From Taxillus chinensis (Eukaryota; Streptophyta; Magnoliopsida; Santalales; Loranthaceae): DNA of 64,000 nucleotides. Under the pieces are notes generated by a model. That model had not been told where the DNA came from. It did no database searches and saw only the letters and a list, made by a program, of their open reading frames with translations. The stretch spans positions 50,202,996 to 50,266,995 of the forward strand of contig CM042090.1 in the NCBI GenBank assembly GCA_023512835.1, given 5' to 3'. Of this stretch, positions 11,918 through 23,620 are shown piece by piece; position 1 is the first letter of the stretch, and each line of letters starts with the position of its first letter. The position numbers and the translations under genes were made by a program.

Positions 11918-12505
11918 TCAAATGAGAGAGGCTAAGGTTGCCAGTGCATCGGGTATCTGATTATGCTCTCTTGGCATGTGCTCAAAGGTAATCTCCTTGA
12001 ATTGCCCGATCAGCCTACTAATAAGCTTTTGATATGGGATCAATTTGTGGATCCGAGTTTCCCACACATTCCTGACTTCGTAAATCACAAGGGCTGAATC
12101 TCCGAATACTTGTAACTTTTTGATTTCTCGATTAATGGCTTCTTGAAGACCCATCAAACAAGCTTCATACTCGGCTACATTATTTGTGCATGGAAATGTC
12201 AACTTGGCTGCCATGGGGAAGTGCTCACCCTTTAGGGATATCAAGATGGCCCCAATACTATGCCCCAACAGACTGGAGGCACCGTCAAACCACATAATCC
12301 ACGAGTCAGACTCTTCTTTAATGATATTGATGTGCTCATCGGGAAATCCAACATTCATAGGTTCGTAGTCTTCCAAAGCCCTTTCTGGAAAATAATCTAC
12401 TATAACACTTCCTTTTATAGCTTTCTGAGGCACATACACAATATCATATTCGGATAACAACAACTGCCACTTGGCGATCCTCCCGGAAATTGATGGTTTC
12501 TCCAA
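11918..12505 (-). pseudogene. Element H additional RNase H domain (Tat/Ogre-type)
   Basis: A 195-codon open frame carries a complete-looking second RNase H: WIMWFDGASS (first Asp), NNVAEYEACLMGL (Glu), LQVFGDSALVIYEV (second Asp) and REHNQIPDALATLAS (last Asp). Plant Tat/Ogre elements have such a cellular-type RNase H after the original one. All four acidic positions appear present. It lies between the pol RNase H (12588-12971) and integrase, as in the family. Confidence 0.85.
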
Positions 12506-13880
12506 TAAGTATTGAGCGGGTCATGCCTCGCAATAAGCCATGTCGTATGATAGAGGGTGTACTGCCTTAATCGTCGGACAGTCCAAACTAGAGCACAACA
12601 GGCCTTTTCAATGGAGTGTACTTCGCTTCGCCAAGGGTGAACTTCTTGCTCAGGTAATAAATTGGTTGCTCCTTTCTTCCTGAGGCATCATGCTGTCCCA
12701 ATACAGAACCCATTGATGAGCCTTGGCCAGTTAAATAGAGGATGAGTGGCTTGTTAGGTACCGGTGGAACCAGGATTGGTGGATTTATCAAGTATTGCTT
12801 GATTTTTTCAAAGGTCTCCTGACATGCTTCATTCCAAACTTCTGGATTGTCCTTTCGTAGTGATTTAAATAATGGTTCACATGTGGCCGTCAACTGCGAA
12901 ATGAACCTAGCAATGTAATTCAAGTGCCCCAAGAAGCTTCTGACTTTCCTAACAATGGTTGGTGGTGACATCTCCTAGATGGCTCGAATCTTGTCAGGGT
13001 CAATCTCTATCTCCTTCTCACTGACTATGAAGCCCAATAGGCTTACCCGATGTAGCACCAAAAGTACATTTCTCTGGATTCAACTTGAGTTGATACTTTC
13101 GCAACCTTTAGAAGAGTTTGCACGGAGTACCTCAACATGAATTTTCGTACTTGCTGATTTGGCTATTATGTCATCCACATACACTTCCACCTCCTTATGC
13201 ATCATATCATGAAACAAAGTGACCATAGCTCTTTGGTAAGTGGCTCCCGCATTCTTGAGTCCGAATGGCATCACATTATAACAGAATGTACCCCGTAATG
13301 TCGTGAAGGTCATCCGCTCCTTGTGCTCGGGGGCCATCTGGAGTTGGTTATAGCCCGAAAATCCATCCATAAATGAAAACAAAGCGTGCTTCACTGTGTT
13401 ATCTACCGGAGTATAAATGTGTGGGAGTGGAAAATTATCTTTTGGGCTTGCCTTATTTAGATCTCGGTAGTCGACGCATAATTGGATTTTTCCCCCCTTT
13501 TTTGGTACTGGCACAATGTTCGCCACCCATTTCGGATAATGAGCAACACTGAGGAAACCGGCATCCCACTATTTTCTAATCTCCTCTTTGATCTTCAATA
13601 TCATCTGGGGCCTCATCCTTTGTAGCTTCTGATGGACCGGCAGACATTCTGGCTTCAGTGGTATTTGATGTTGCACAATATCTGGATTCAGACCTGGCAT
13701 ATCTTGATAGGACCAAGCGAACACATCCTTGAAGCTGGTCAACAATTCAATTAATTGCTCCTTAGTCTCCGCGTATAATGAAGAACTCACTTTGAGCCGT
13801 CTTGGTTCTGCGTCTGTTCCCACATTTATTGTTTCTATAGGGTCCTCACTTGGGGTCTTGAGCTGGTCTTTCCTTTCCAA
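12506..13880 (-). pseudogene. Element H reverse transcriptase and first RNase H
   Basis: RT starts in 13569-13880 (DVFAWSYQDMPGL, QKLQRMRPQM). It continues at 13080-13526 with CVDYRDLNKASPKDNFPLP, FSFMDGFSGYNQ and the catalytic YVDD at 13170-13181. The connection and RNase H are at 12588-12971 (VRKVRSFLGHLNYIARFI, then ILYLTGQGSSMGSVLGQHD). In that segment the usual first Asp of the RNase H appears lost (LTGQGS). Frames shift near 13560, 13100-13000 and 12590. Confidence 0.85.
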
Positions 13881-14707
13881 CAGTCAGAGGATATCTTCAG
13901 GTAAATCGACCTCATCTTCTAAGTCAGCCTCACTTGTCTCATGCACTGACTTCTCCCAATCTGGACTTTGGTCAAACTTTGGGCATCCCGCCTCATTATT
14001 GCTTGTTACACCCTCGTTGAATTCACGGTACCTATTTGTGAAAGGATCACCAAGTTGATAGCAAAATATGATATGCATATGATAATGAGATGCAATGCAC
14101 CGTTTTTGGAAAAACATATACTTTATTAAAAGCGAAACATCTTAAAGAGACAAACTATTTTTAAACACTGAAAGAGGCATAAAAGTGAAAACAAACAAAT
14201 ATCCAAATAGGATTCTCCCAAGGATTACATCACGGGGAGACATGTGCTAGTCCAATTGTTGAAAGGTTGTCCTGGAGCTCCTTCCTGCATGAACACCACC
14301 TGGCCCGCTTCTGGCTCCTCGCTCTCCACAGCAGCAATGACCGCAGCCTTCTCTTGATAAGTAAATCCTCCACTGTAGACTGTATCTTCTAAGGGTGGAA
14401 ATGTCATCCGCTCCTCTTGGATAGGTCGCTTCTACAGCTTGGTCATTCTAATTTCCCTCTTCCTGGAGGCTTCCTTCTGCCGGTCTGCTTTGGTGGGTTT
14501 ATAGCCTAGCCCATATCGTTCTGTCGTGCCCCAAATGCGTAATGGGTCTTTCATGCCCTGAGAAGATGCCCCGAGCCCAAGTCCTAGCTTATGTCCTTGC
14601 CTAAGCATCGTATGTGCAATCATCTTGGTAGCTTTGGACAGTTGAGCTCCTATCCTTTGATACAAGCTGGGCCGTGTCACATAGGTGACATTGACTACTT
14701 CAAAGGC
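13881..14707 (-). pseudogene. Element H protease-RT linker with a G-patch-like motif
   Basis: The frame 14432-14680 contains MLRQGHKLGLGLGASSQGM, which fits the glycine pattern of the G-patch RNA-binding motif. It lies directly after the protease. An acidic, poorly conserved segment follows (13884-14407) before RT. Stops at 14431 and near 14230 break the frame. The G-patch assignment rests on the spaced glycines only. Confidence 0.6.
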
Positions 14708-15216
14708 TCAGAAAGAACATTCAGGGACGTCCTCTTCGTTGTCAATACAAGGCATGGATGAGGGCTTGGTTAACAACAGGTCTGTCTCCCCGGATACACA
14801 AATGAGGTGATCGTCAACCACGAACTTCATTTTCTGGTTCAGAGTAGAAGGTACCGCTCCCGCTGTGTGAATCCATGGCCTACCCAACAAGCAGCTATAG
14901 TATGGCGCAATATCCAAAATCTGAAATTCAATTGAAAATACCCTGGGTCTGATCAGCAATGGAATATCCAATGTTCATGTTACTTCTCTTTTTCCTCCGT
15001 CAAAGGCTCGAACTACCATGTTGCTCGACCGCATGTATGAAGAATCTATGGGCAGCTGTTGTAATATTTGTAAAGCATAATGTTGACAGCGGACCCATTA
15101 TCGATCAGTACCCGGGAGATGGTATGTTCTTTGCACTTGACAGAAATATAAAAAGATTTAATGTGACCCTTGCCCTCCTGCGGCAGTTCATCCTCACTAA
15201 ACGATATAAAGTTATC
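14708..15216 (-). pseudogene. Element H aspartic protease
   Basis: The active-site segment VLIDNGSAVNI is encoded with DNGS at 15091-15102. The C-terminal part, with FQILDIAPYYSCLLGRPWIH, lies at 14708-14971, the usual ILG-type second motif of Ty3 retropepsins. Frame breaks occur near 15040 and 14960. The upstream gag coding continues on the far side of element F at 34375, in a matching frame. Confidence 0.8.
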
Positions 15217-15748
15217 TGATAACGTGCATTTATGACGTTATCCAAGACCTTATATAGGGTGTCTTAGCGTATGTTTTGTACCTATTTGCATGATATTTTA
15301 CACATATTTGCTCTAACCCCTAGGAAGACCCTGTTTGGTGTATAGTGGTACTTTTTGAGTGTTTTTGGAAGGTTTTGGAGCAACCTTTTCCCACACACTT
15401 TGGTTAGATCACTCCATACACTCAAGAGGAAGCTATAGGAAGAAGATGGAAACAAAATGAAGGCAAAATCAAGGTGCACGTGAAAAGGCTTTCTCACGTG
15501 CATTCTCACGTGCAAGGATTTTATTGCATGGATGCCTTCTACAACTCAAGAGGAAGCTTTGGAGCAAATTTGAGTCGAATTGGAGCTGCACGTGAAAAGG
15601 GTCTTCCCACGTTCATTCTCGCGTGCAGGCATTTTTGAGCTCCAAATGATGTGTTTTGTTATTTTAATCATTTTCCTCTAAAGAACTGGGGTCAAATTTG
15701 GTGTAGTTTGAGTTTTATTGCGCCTAGAACATCGAATAGTGTCACTTA

Positions 15749-15768
15749 CCAAAACGACGTCGTTTTGG
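15749..15768. promoter_or_regulatory. Perfect 20-bp palindrome CCAAAACGACGTCGTTTTGG in the F LTR
   Basis: It is self-complementary over all 20 bases and lies 62 bp upstream of the TATA box. The same site is at 33387-33406 in the 3' LTR. ACGT cores of this kind are bound by plant bZIP factors. A promoter role is inferred from position. Confidence 0.7.
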
Positions 15769-15829
15769 CTGCGACCATATTTATAATTAGGGCACACCTT
15801 TTGTAACCCTAATTTGGCCCACTAAATCC

Positions 15830-15837
15830 TATAAATA
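15830..15837 (+). promoter_or_regulatory. TATA box of the F LTR
   Basis: TATAAATA followed by GGGG, with GC-richer sequence downstream. The same site occurs at 33468-33475 in the 3' LTR. Confidence 0.7.
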
Positions 15838-17014
15838 GGGGTCTTTGGAGGCATTGTAAATCATCTTGAGTGGGAGAATCTGATCTGAGTTCCGAAAAGA
15901 GTCTGTAGCCGTTGCTAAAAGATCGGATTGTCCTTGGCAAGGAGTGATTTTGGGCGTGGACACTTGGAGTCTTTGGAGGCCGGAGTCCTGGTTCATCTTG
16001 GGGTCTTCCTTTATTGTCCTGGTCTTGTAATCATGTTCTTTCTTGAAATTGTTATTGCTTTTGTCATGATTATGGAGTAGTTTTGTTAGTCTAGGGGAGC
16101 AATGTAGCCCCCAATAAATTGTATTCAGTTTGGTTATGGTTGTTCAATAAAATAGAATTCAGTTCTTGTTTAATTCACTTGCTTGAATGGAAATGCCTAG
16201 TTTATGCATATTTAGGTAATCTTAGCCCTTGTCTAGGGTGGAACACTAGTGAATTAGATATAATATTGCATGATGGACGAAGTCTGCAACTATTAGATTG
16301 TTTATCTACCTTGATTACTTTTATTCACATGGACCAAATGGGATAAAAGCCTTAAATCTATATTAGCATGGACCAAATGTAAGATAGGCAGGAGATAATC
16401 AACATGAACATGAACTAGAACATAAATCAAGAACAAGAGCCATAACCAGACTAGTACAATCGATTGGGTGGTAAACATTGTGACCCTAGATCCTTAATCA
16501 CTGAAATTTCTATACCAACAGCTTGCCAACATTCTGATTTAATCTCTTTTTGTTCAAAATATTTGCACAACAAAAATCAATTGTCCAGACATGAAATCAA
16601 CTTATTATGTAATGACCCGTGTGTAAACTGTGTGTAAGAAGTTAACCACAAACACCTTGGAGGTTAGTGCACTAGTTTGAGGTAAGAGATGAGCCCAAGA
16701 GCGGACTTTTGGGAGGTGCAGGTGACAAGTGGTAACGTACCTTTATGCCCTAGGAAGATGCTATGCATATACAGGCGCTTTTAGGCTGTTTTGCCAGGTT
16801 TTGGAGAGCTATTTTGACCTAGTAGATGGCCTCAAACAATTGGCGTGCAAGAACAAAAGTTTCTTAGAATGAGGTCCTCTATCTACCACAGAAATTTCAG
16901 AGCATTTGGAGCTGCACGTGAATTCACCCATTTCACGTGCAAGCATATTTTTGCTTCTTAGGCCTCTACAAGATGCAAGGACGCTTGTGGTGAAGTTCGA
17001 GTGCATTTGGAGCT

Positions 17015-17040
17015 GCACGCCAATTGGGGAATTGGCGTGC
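17015..17040. repeat. Perfect hairpin in the G LTR, 11-bp arms and 4-base loop
   Basis: The arms GCACGCCAATT and AATTGGCGTGC enclose GGGG. The 3' LTR copy is at 24334-24359. Confidence 0.85.
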
Positions 17041-17239
17041 AAATTGGTGTGTGCATGTTTTTGCATGGTTACCTTGGTTTTGTCATTCTAATCATCTTTT
17101 CTCAAAGGACCATGTTGGAATTGTGAATATTTTGGTGTGTATGGATGTGGGAAGGTCATAGCTTGTTCCATCAAAACTACGTCATTTTGATGCTGGGATT
17201 CACTTAATCAAAACTACGTCGTTTTGATGTTGTGTTGTC

Positions 17240-17248
17240 TATATAAGG
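17240..17248 (+). promoter_or_regulatory. TATA box of the G LTR
   Basis: TATATAAGG lies just after the ACGTCGTTTTGA palindromes and ahead of a GA-rich leader. The 3' LTR copy is at 24561-24569. Confidence 0.7.
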
Positions 17249-18366
17249 AGGAGAAGCCCCTCTGTTTTAGGGTTAGGGTTTGTTGCTCCACCAGCCGTCG
17301 CAGAGAGAGAGAGAGAGAGGGAAGGAGAGCTTCTAGTGGCTGCCGGAGCGTCTTGCGTGGGTGGTCGAAGTCTTGCGTGGAAGCGGGAGCAGGAGAACAC
17401 ACAAGGTAGGGGTTCTGTTCTTCTTAAATCCTCCTCTGTCCTAGGGTTCTAGGGCAGATTATGGAGTTAAACCTGTTTATATATATATGTAATCCATATA
17501 GGTGTGATCTCCTATATGGATGTTGGCCTTCGATGGCGATTTTGGTGTGTTTTTGGTGTTAGTGTGATGCATGAAAAGTGTTCGATAAAATGCCTGTGTG
17601 ACATGCCTGCTACATGTTTGAGAAAATGCCTGTGCGACTGGGTTCATGAGCCTGTGAATTTATGTACACCAATTGTTTGGTTTTATACCTGTGAGGCTTT
17701 TCATGCTAAGTGTTTGATGTATGTCTGTGTGACTAAGTGTGGCTATGTGTCTTGTGTTCTTGGAACCCGGTGGTGTGGAAACCTGGGATGTTTCTTGGAA
17801 CCCGGTGGCCGTGGAAGCCCGGGACTGTTCTTGGAACCCGATGGCTGTGGAAGCCCGGGAGTGTTTATATACCAGCCTGTGTATGATTGTATTTACTGCT
17901 ATAGCCTGTAATTATATCTGGTGGAATAATTATATCACGACACAGCACTTGTACACAAGGCATGTAGATATTAGGTGCATGGGATGGGTTGGGGAGACAT
18001 GATCCCTACTGAGCTGTGGTTGCTCACCCCTCCTACCATGTTGTTTTCTTTACAGGAACCTACAGGCGTTAGGTGGGAACACCAAGGTGGAAGTCCTGCT
18101 TGTGGCTTGCTTATTATTATTTCGAGTTATGCTGCTTTTCTTTATGTAGCTTTGTAACCCCAGTGGGGAGATATTGTAATGTGGAGTTCAATGTAATAAA
18201 AGTGTGTTTTGGACGTATTTGCTATGTTTGGACTCAATAAATATAAGATTGTTCTCTAAATATAAAGTGTGAGGTGTATGTTGTATTCTAACCCCTCTAT
18301 CCAACTTGGGTAAAGGGAGGGTCACGTTCCGGTCTCCTCGGGTTGGAAATCCGGGGCGTGACAATA

Positions 18367-18378
18367 TGGTATCAGAGC
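18367..18378 (+). promoter_or_regulatory. Primer-binding site of element G (tRNA-iMet type)
   Basis: TGGTATCAGAGC lies three bases after the LTR end and is complementary to the 3' end of initiator methionine tRNA. Confidence 0.95.
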
Positions 18379-18795
18379 ATGGTCTAGTTGGCCTAGGGTA
18401 GTGGGCGGATCTGGTTATCCTGAGTCCTTTGGAGGAACCTGGAGGGACGTGCCTGATCAACATGGTCCTCTTGGAGCCTCTAAGGTGTATTTGGGGTAGT
18501 CCAGACCTGAGGTAGGATTTGCATGCATTGGCATTAGGGCACTAGTTGCATTTGTTGCCATGTGTGAAGGATGTGAATAACATGATTATGTGTGAACTGT
18601 GCAACTCTGAATATTCTTGGAATGCCTTGGGTATGACTACAATGTGGACTGTGTTGTGTGCGATATTGATTGATGCAATGGTTAAAATGTGTGTGATGCC
18701 ATGTACTACTTGACTTGATAATGGGGTAGAGGTAGTCAACTTGTTAGTAGTCGAACGCATTCTGACGTTTGTGCTTCTTACTTCATGTAGTAAGA

Positions 18796-19924
18796 ATGCC
18801 ACCGAGGAGAGTGACGCGTGCGTCCGGGGTAGTGGTCGATGAGTCATCTCGCCCACGAGGGCCCGGGTGCGGGACGATCCGTTGGAGGACATGCACTATT
18901 GCCGGCACAACCTGCGAGAAGGCATCCGGTTGGAAGTCCAAGAGCCGAGGGAGGGTATCCGGCAAGAAGTCCGGGAGGAGGTGCGCCGTGAGATGGCGGC
19001 ACAACGGTGGTGCCACCCCCCACCGCCACCACCGGCGGGGAGCTACCCCGGGAGCGTGAGGGTTCTCCGCGTGGTATACCGACTCGTGCAGAGGATGATG
19101 TGGTGACACGGTTCCGAAAGGAATAACCTCCACGATTTAAAGGGGAGGAGGACCCAGTGTTAGGCCGAGCACCTGGCGAGGCGGTTCGAGCATGTGTTTT
19201 CCTTTCTCCTACCCCCGGGAGGAGGATAAGGTGAGACCGGCCATTCGGCAGTGGAAGGGGATGCTCGGAGTGGTGGTTGAGTGTCGCAGGGAGCCGTGCG
19301 GTGCGCTTCATGCTTTGGGAGGAGTTTCTCCAGCTCTTCCATGATGAGTTCTTCCCGGAATCTTTGAGATGGCAGAAGAGAGAGGAATTTGGCAGCCTGA
19401 AGCAAGGATCAAAGACGGTGCCCGAGTATGAGCGGGAGTTCCGGAGCCTGAGTAGGTTTGCCCCCGAGACAGTGGCAAAGGAGGACCTGAAGGCCCACAA
19501 GTTCACTCGGGTCTTAGGCCAGCCCTTGGCGAGAGGGTGGCGATTCTACGTTTGAGGACCTATCCTGAGGTTGTTGAGACAAGACGTATAGGCGAGAGGG
19601 AGCCGGAGGATGGGAGGCAGGTCCATCAGGGTCGCCAGTTGCAAGGTGGGTCTGAACGCGATTCGGGGTCCAAGAGGCCTAAGACTGAGGAGAGAGATAG
19701 CAGTTCCTTCCGCAGTAGGGGACAGGCATTGGTGAACCCAGGGAGGTCTAGCTTTGGCGATGGCAGACAGGGCGGTCCAGTAGGAGGTCTCCCTAGCGGT
19801 TGTCACTGCTGTGGGGAGCAAGGCCACTTGAGGAAGGAGTGTCCAAAGAGGGACTAGAAATGCCATAGTTGTGGACGAGAGGGCCATCTGAGCCGGGTTT
19901 GCCGGAGTGGCAACGGGGAGTTGG
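18796..19924 (+). pseudogene. Element G gag with two CCHC zinc knuckles
   Basis: The start is the ATG at 18796 (MPPRRVTRASGV), the first plausible start after the primer site. Frameshifts follow near 18860 and between 19106 and 19277. The core gag domain is at 19277-19555 (FMLWEEFLQLFHDEFFP, then EYEREFRSLSRFAP). Two knuckles, CHCCGEQGHLRKEC (19801-19842) and CHSCGREGHLSRVC (19861-19902), are separated by a TAG stop at 19855-19857. The long antisense frames over this GC-rich region are shadows. Confidence 0.85.
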
Positions 19925-20686
19925 AGGCATGACATCCAGGACAAGGAGTGATGCCGGTTCGTGCACCAGGTAGAGAGACCAGCTCGTCGGTGGCCGGCTA
20001 GTCGGGCAGGATCGAATCGGACCCGACCCCAGGGGAGGCCGGAGCGGCAGCAGATCGAAGTCGGAGGCAGCCTTGGCGGGAAGCGCCCAGTGAGTGAGCC
20101 GACCAGTGGCACGGGCCAAGGGAGGGTGTTTGCGCTGGACGCGACATACCCGGAGGAGGCTGAGCTACCACCCCCACCAGCTGAGGGTGGAGCAGGACCA
20201 TCGGTGGTTAGAGGTACCCTTTTGATCTCCCGTACATTAGCTTCTGTTCTTTTCTATACGGGTGCATCGTGTTCGTTTGTTGCTGAGCTTGTGATAGATA
20301 GCTTGGGGTTAGCTTGTGTGGAGGCAGCGAAGCCCCTAGTTGTTGAGTCTCCAGGTGGGGGGGGTATGATTGAAGTGTGGCGTGTTTGCCGTGGACTGTG
20401 TGTTAACCATAGGAGAGGTGGAGCTGAGTTTTGACTTGCATGTAATGCCTTTGAGGACGTTTGACCTGATCTTGGGTATGGATTGGCTTATGGCTTTCCA
20501 GGCCAAGATAGACTGTTATTGGCGGCGGGTATCCTTCGTGACACCTGCAGGGACCTCTTGCACCCTGCAGGGGGAGTGGGACTGTGAGGCGAGTCGGGCC
20601 GGGCCAGTGTTGGACCAGTGGGGTGCTATTACCCACAGGTTGGCAGCCCTGACCTTTGCTGAGGAGGGGAAGGTGGAAAAGAGGGT
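19925..20686 (+). pseudogene. Element G aspartic protease with altered active site
   Basis: The frame 19961-20434 contains LASVLFYTGASCSFVA. The family motif is FDTGAS, so the catalytic Asp is Tyr here (codon 20255-20257). The C-terminal half (LHVMPLRTFDLILGMDWL, with the conserved ILGMDWL) is in another frame at 20370-20738, so there is a frameshift near 20360-20390, close to a GGGGGGGTA run. The protease would be inactive even with a restored frame. Confidence 0.85.
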
Positions 20687-22060
20687 GTGGCCTCTTTGTT
20701 GTGGACCAATTTCAAGGATGTTTTTCCTGAAGAGTTGAGGAGTTTGCCACCTAAGAGGAGTGTGGAGTTCACCATTGAGTTGGTGCCGGGGACGGGTCCG
20801 ATTTCCCAAGTAGCGTATCGTATGGGGCCAGCTGAGTTGAGGGAGCTTCAGAGGCAAATCGAGGAGTTGGTGGGCCAGGGGTATATCAGACCGAGTACCT
20901 CACCTTGGGGGTGCTCCGGTGCTCTTTGCAAAGAAGGCAGATGGCACACTACGCCTCTGCATAGATTACAGGAAGCTGAATCTGGTGATTTTGAAGAACA
21001 AGTATCCGTTGCCTCGGATAGATGACCTGTTTGACCAGTTGAGCGGAGCCCAGTGGTTTTCCAAAATAGATTTACGGTCGGGGTATCATTAGTTGAGGGT
21101 TAGGGAGGAAGACATCCCTAAGACGGCCTTTCGGTGCAGGTATGGGCACTACGAGTGGATAGTGATGCCTTTTGGGCTCACTAATACGCCGGCAATGTTT
21201 ATGCATTTGATGAACCAAGTCTTTGCCCCATACTTAGACTCGTTCGTGGTGGTGTTTATAGACGATATCTTGGTATATTCCAAGACCGAGAGGGAGCATG
21301 TGGAGCATTTGGCAACAGTGTTGCAAACCTTGAGGGATCAGCGGTTGTTTGCTAAGTTTAGCAAATGCGAGTTTTGGATGCAGGAGGTCCATTTCCTTGG
21401 CCACGTAGTATCCGCTGAAGGGGTTAGAGTGGACCCAGCCAAGATTGAGGCGGTATCATCATGGGAGAGGCCAACCAATGTTTTTGAGATTCGTAGCTTT
21501 CTTGGTTTGGCAGGCTATTATCGCCGTTTTGTAGAGGGGTTCTCCCGTTTGACGGCTCCTATGACGGCGTTGACTAGGAAAGGAGTGAAATTTGAGTGGA
21601 CGGACAAGTGCCAGCAGGCGTTTGAGACTCTCAAAACCTGTTTGACCACTGCACCTGTGTTGAGGTTGCCTAGGGAGGATATTCCGTATGAGGTGTATTG
21701 TGATGCGTCCAGGGTTGGTTTGGGGTGTGTGCTTATTCAAGAGCACAATGTGGTAGCTTATGGGTCAAGGCAGCTGAAGCCTCATGAGCAGAATTATCCT
21801 ACTCATGATCTGGAGTTGGCGGCTGTCATCTTCGCCCTGAAGAGTTGGCAGCACTACTTCTTGGGGGAAAAGTTTGTGGTGTTCTCAGATCACAAGAGCC
21901 TTCAGTACATCTTTACTCAGAAGGACTTGAATTTGAGGCAAAGGAGATGGGTGGAGTATTTGTAGACCTTTGACTTTACTCTTGCCTATACCCCGGGCAA
22001 GGGTAATGTTGTAGCTGACGCGTTGAGCAGGAAAGGGAAAGCTGAGGTGGCCGTGAGAGA
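20687..22060 (+). pseudogene. Element G reverse transcriptase and RNase H
   Basis: RT starts with [15 protein letters not shown] (20687-21025). It loses frame near 20920 in the [10 protein letters not shown] region and is open at 21093-21965 with [12 protein letters not shown] and the catalytic FIDD at 21255-21266. RNase H follows: [16 protein letters not shown], the [11 protein letters not shown] segment and [14 protein letters not shown] at 21963-21965 cuts the frame just before the last conserved part (TPGKGNVVADALSRK), which is still readable to about 22036. A stop also lies near 21090. Confidence 0.9.
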
Positions 22061-23323
22061 GTGGAAGCTGATGGAGCAGTTGGCGATGTTGCGGGTCGCA
22101 GGCTTGTTGTTCGTGATGGTGGGACAGGCCTGAGTCCTTTGGTGGTTGTGCTCGAGTTGTACCAGCGCGTCCGGGAGGAACAGCTGGGTGACATCGAGTG
22201 TGAGGTTCTCCATGCCCGTATTGAGGCTGGGGAGCTATCTGAGGATTGGACAGAGGGTCCTGAGCATGACTTGTCGTTTCAGGGGCGGTTGGTAGTGGCT
22301 TCTTCCCTTAGGGATGAGGTGATGAGGGAGTTTCACCAGTCTAGAGTTGCTATGCATCCAGGGGGTACGAAGATGTACCATGCGCTTCGGACACATTTTT
22401 GGTGGCTTGGGATGAAACGCGATGTGGCTGCCTTTGCTTCGCGGTGCCTCACGTGTCAGCAGGTGAAGGCAGAACATCAGCGGCCGGCAGGCATGTTACA
22501 GCCATTGCCCATAGCGGAGTGGAAGTGGGACCACATCGCGATGGACTTTAGGATTGGTCTTCCACCCACCACCGGGAGGAAGGATATGATTTGGGTGATT
22601 GTGGATCGACTCACAAAGTCGGCCCATTTCCTTGCTGTTCGCGAGCGGGACTCCATTGGGACCTTGAGTCAGCTCTACATGAACGAGATTGTGAGACGAC
22701 TGCATGGAGTACCATCATCGGTTGTCTCTGACCGGGATTCGAGGTTCACTTCCCGTTTTTGGGCAGGTTTGCAGGAGGCTATGGGGACCAAGCTTCACCT
22801 GAGTATAGCCTTTCACCCTGAGACTGACGGTCAGACTGAGAGGACGAATCAGACCATGGAGGACATGTTGAGGGCTTGTGTGCTAGATTTCGGGGGATCG
22901 TGGGCAACTCACCTTCCTTTGGTGGAGTTTGCCTACAATAACAGTTATCAGGCATCCATTGGAATGGCCCCTTTTGAAGCATTGTATGGGAGGCCGTGCC
23001 GCTCACCCTTGTGTTAGACTGAGGTAGGAGAGGCAGCTCTCTTGGGGCCACAGTTGGTTCAAGAGGCTACTGAGAAGGTCAAGTTGATTCGTCAGCGTTT
23101 GTTATCAGCTCAGAGTCGACAGAAATCTTATGCGGATCAGCGGCGGCGACCTTTGGAGTTTTCTGTTGGTGATCATGTGTTCCTTCGTGTCTCTCCACGT
23201 CGTGGACATCGACGGTTTGGGCGAGGTTCCAAGCTATCTCCGCGGTTTATTGGTCCTTTTGAGATTCTGGATCGTGTGGGGCCTGTGGCCTACCGGTTAG
23301 CATTACCACCGTGGCTGAGTTGA
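22061..23323 (+). pseudogene. Element G integrase
   Basis: The frame 22061-23017 carries the zinc-binding part ([16 protein letters not shown], then [11 protein letters not shown]) and the D,D,E core: [16 protein letters not shown] and [22 protein letters not shown] at 23015-23017 replaces the usual Trp after CRSPLC. The GPY/F-type C-terminal part (KLSPRFIGPFEILDRVGPVAYRL, quoted in part) is at 23042-23323 and ends in TGA. The core residues are all present, so integrase is disabled only by stops. Confidence 0.9.
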
Positions 23324-23620
23324 GTGCACAACGTGTTTCACGTGTCCCAGTTGCGGAAGTATCACCCTGACCCCACTCATGTGATCGATTGGGGGACATT
23401 AGACATTGAGGATGACATGTCCGTTGTTGAGGCCCCTATCCGTATCCTCGATCGGCGAGAGAAGCTTTTACGTGGTCGTGCTATTCCTTTGGTTCGCGTG
23501 CTGTGGCAGCACCGTGGCATTGAGGAGGAGACATGGGAACGTGAGTCCGTGATGCGTGAGCAGAGCACCTGGACTTGTTCGAGGACGAACAATCTTAAGC
23601 GTGGGAGGTGGTCTGTTGGC
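23324..23620 (+). pseudogene. Element G integrase C-terminus with chromodomain-like module
   Basis: HNVFHVSQLRKYHPDPTHVI is followed by VRVLWQHRGIEEETWERE (about 23490-23545). That is the chromodomain-like VxWxxxxxEExTWE signature of plant chromoviruses, used to target insertion to particular chromatin. It supports the Tekay/Del placement. Confidence 0.85.

Larger units (their letters stand above)
15217..16607 (+). repeat. Element F 5' LTR, left part
   Basis: It starts TGATAACGTGCATTTATGAC and matches 32869 onward almost base for base. The upstream part has two pairs of CACGTG-containing inverted repeats (15474-15514 and 15587-15627), a 20-bp palindrome (15749-15768) and a TATA box. It is interrupted at CTTATTA by element G and resumes at 25692. 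Confidence 0.9.
16608..18363 (+). repeat. Element G 5' LTR
   Basis: It is 1756 bp and differs from the 3' LTR (23926-25691, 1766 bp) by few substitutions and short indels, mostly in the GA, TA and GTGTGCA repeats. The U3 holds G-box inverted repeats and a perfect 11-bp-arm hairpin at 17015-17040. Two AAAACTACGTCRTTTTGAT palindromes (about 17171-17193 and 17207-17230) precede the TATA box. Behind it are a GA microsatellite (17302-17319) and GGAACCCGGTGG repeats (17760-17860). Confidence 0.95.

Noticed and set aside
17268..17283. TTTAGGGTTAGGGTTTG resembling plant telomere repeat
   Set aside because: Only about two units, inside the transcribed leader of both G LTRs. Not a telomere or interstitial telomere array.
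18783..20119. Long minus-strand open frames (up to 220 codons) opposite the G gag region
   Set aside because: The region is GC-rich and the plus strand carries clear gag motifs and zinc knuckles. The antisense frames show no domain and are shadows.
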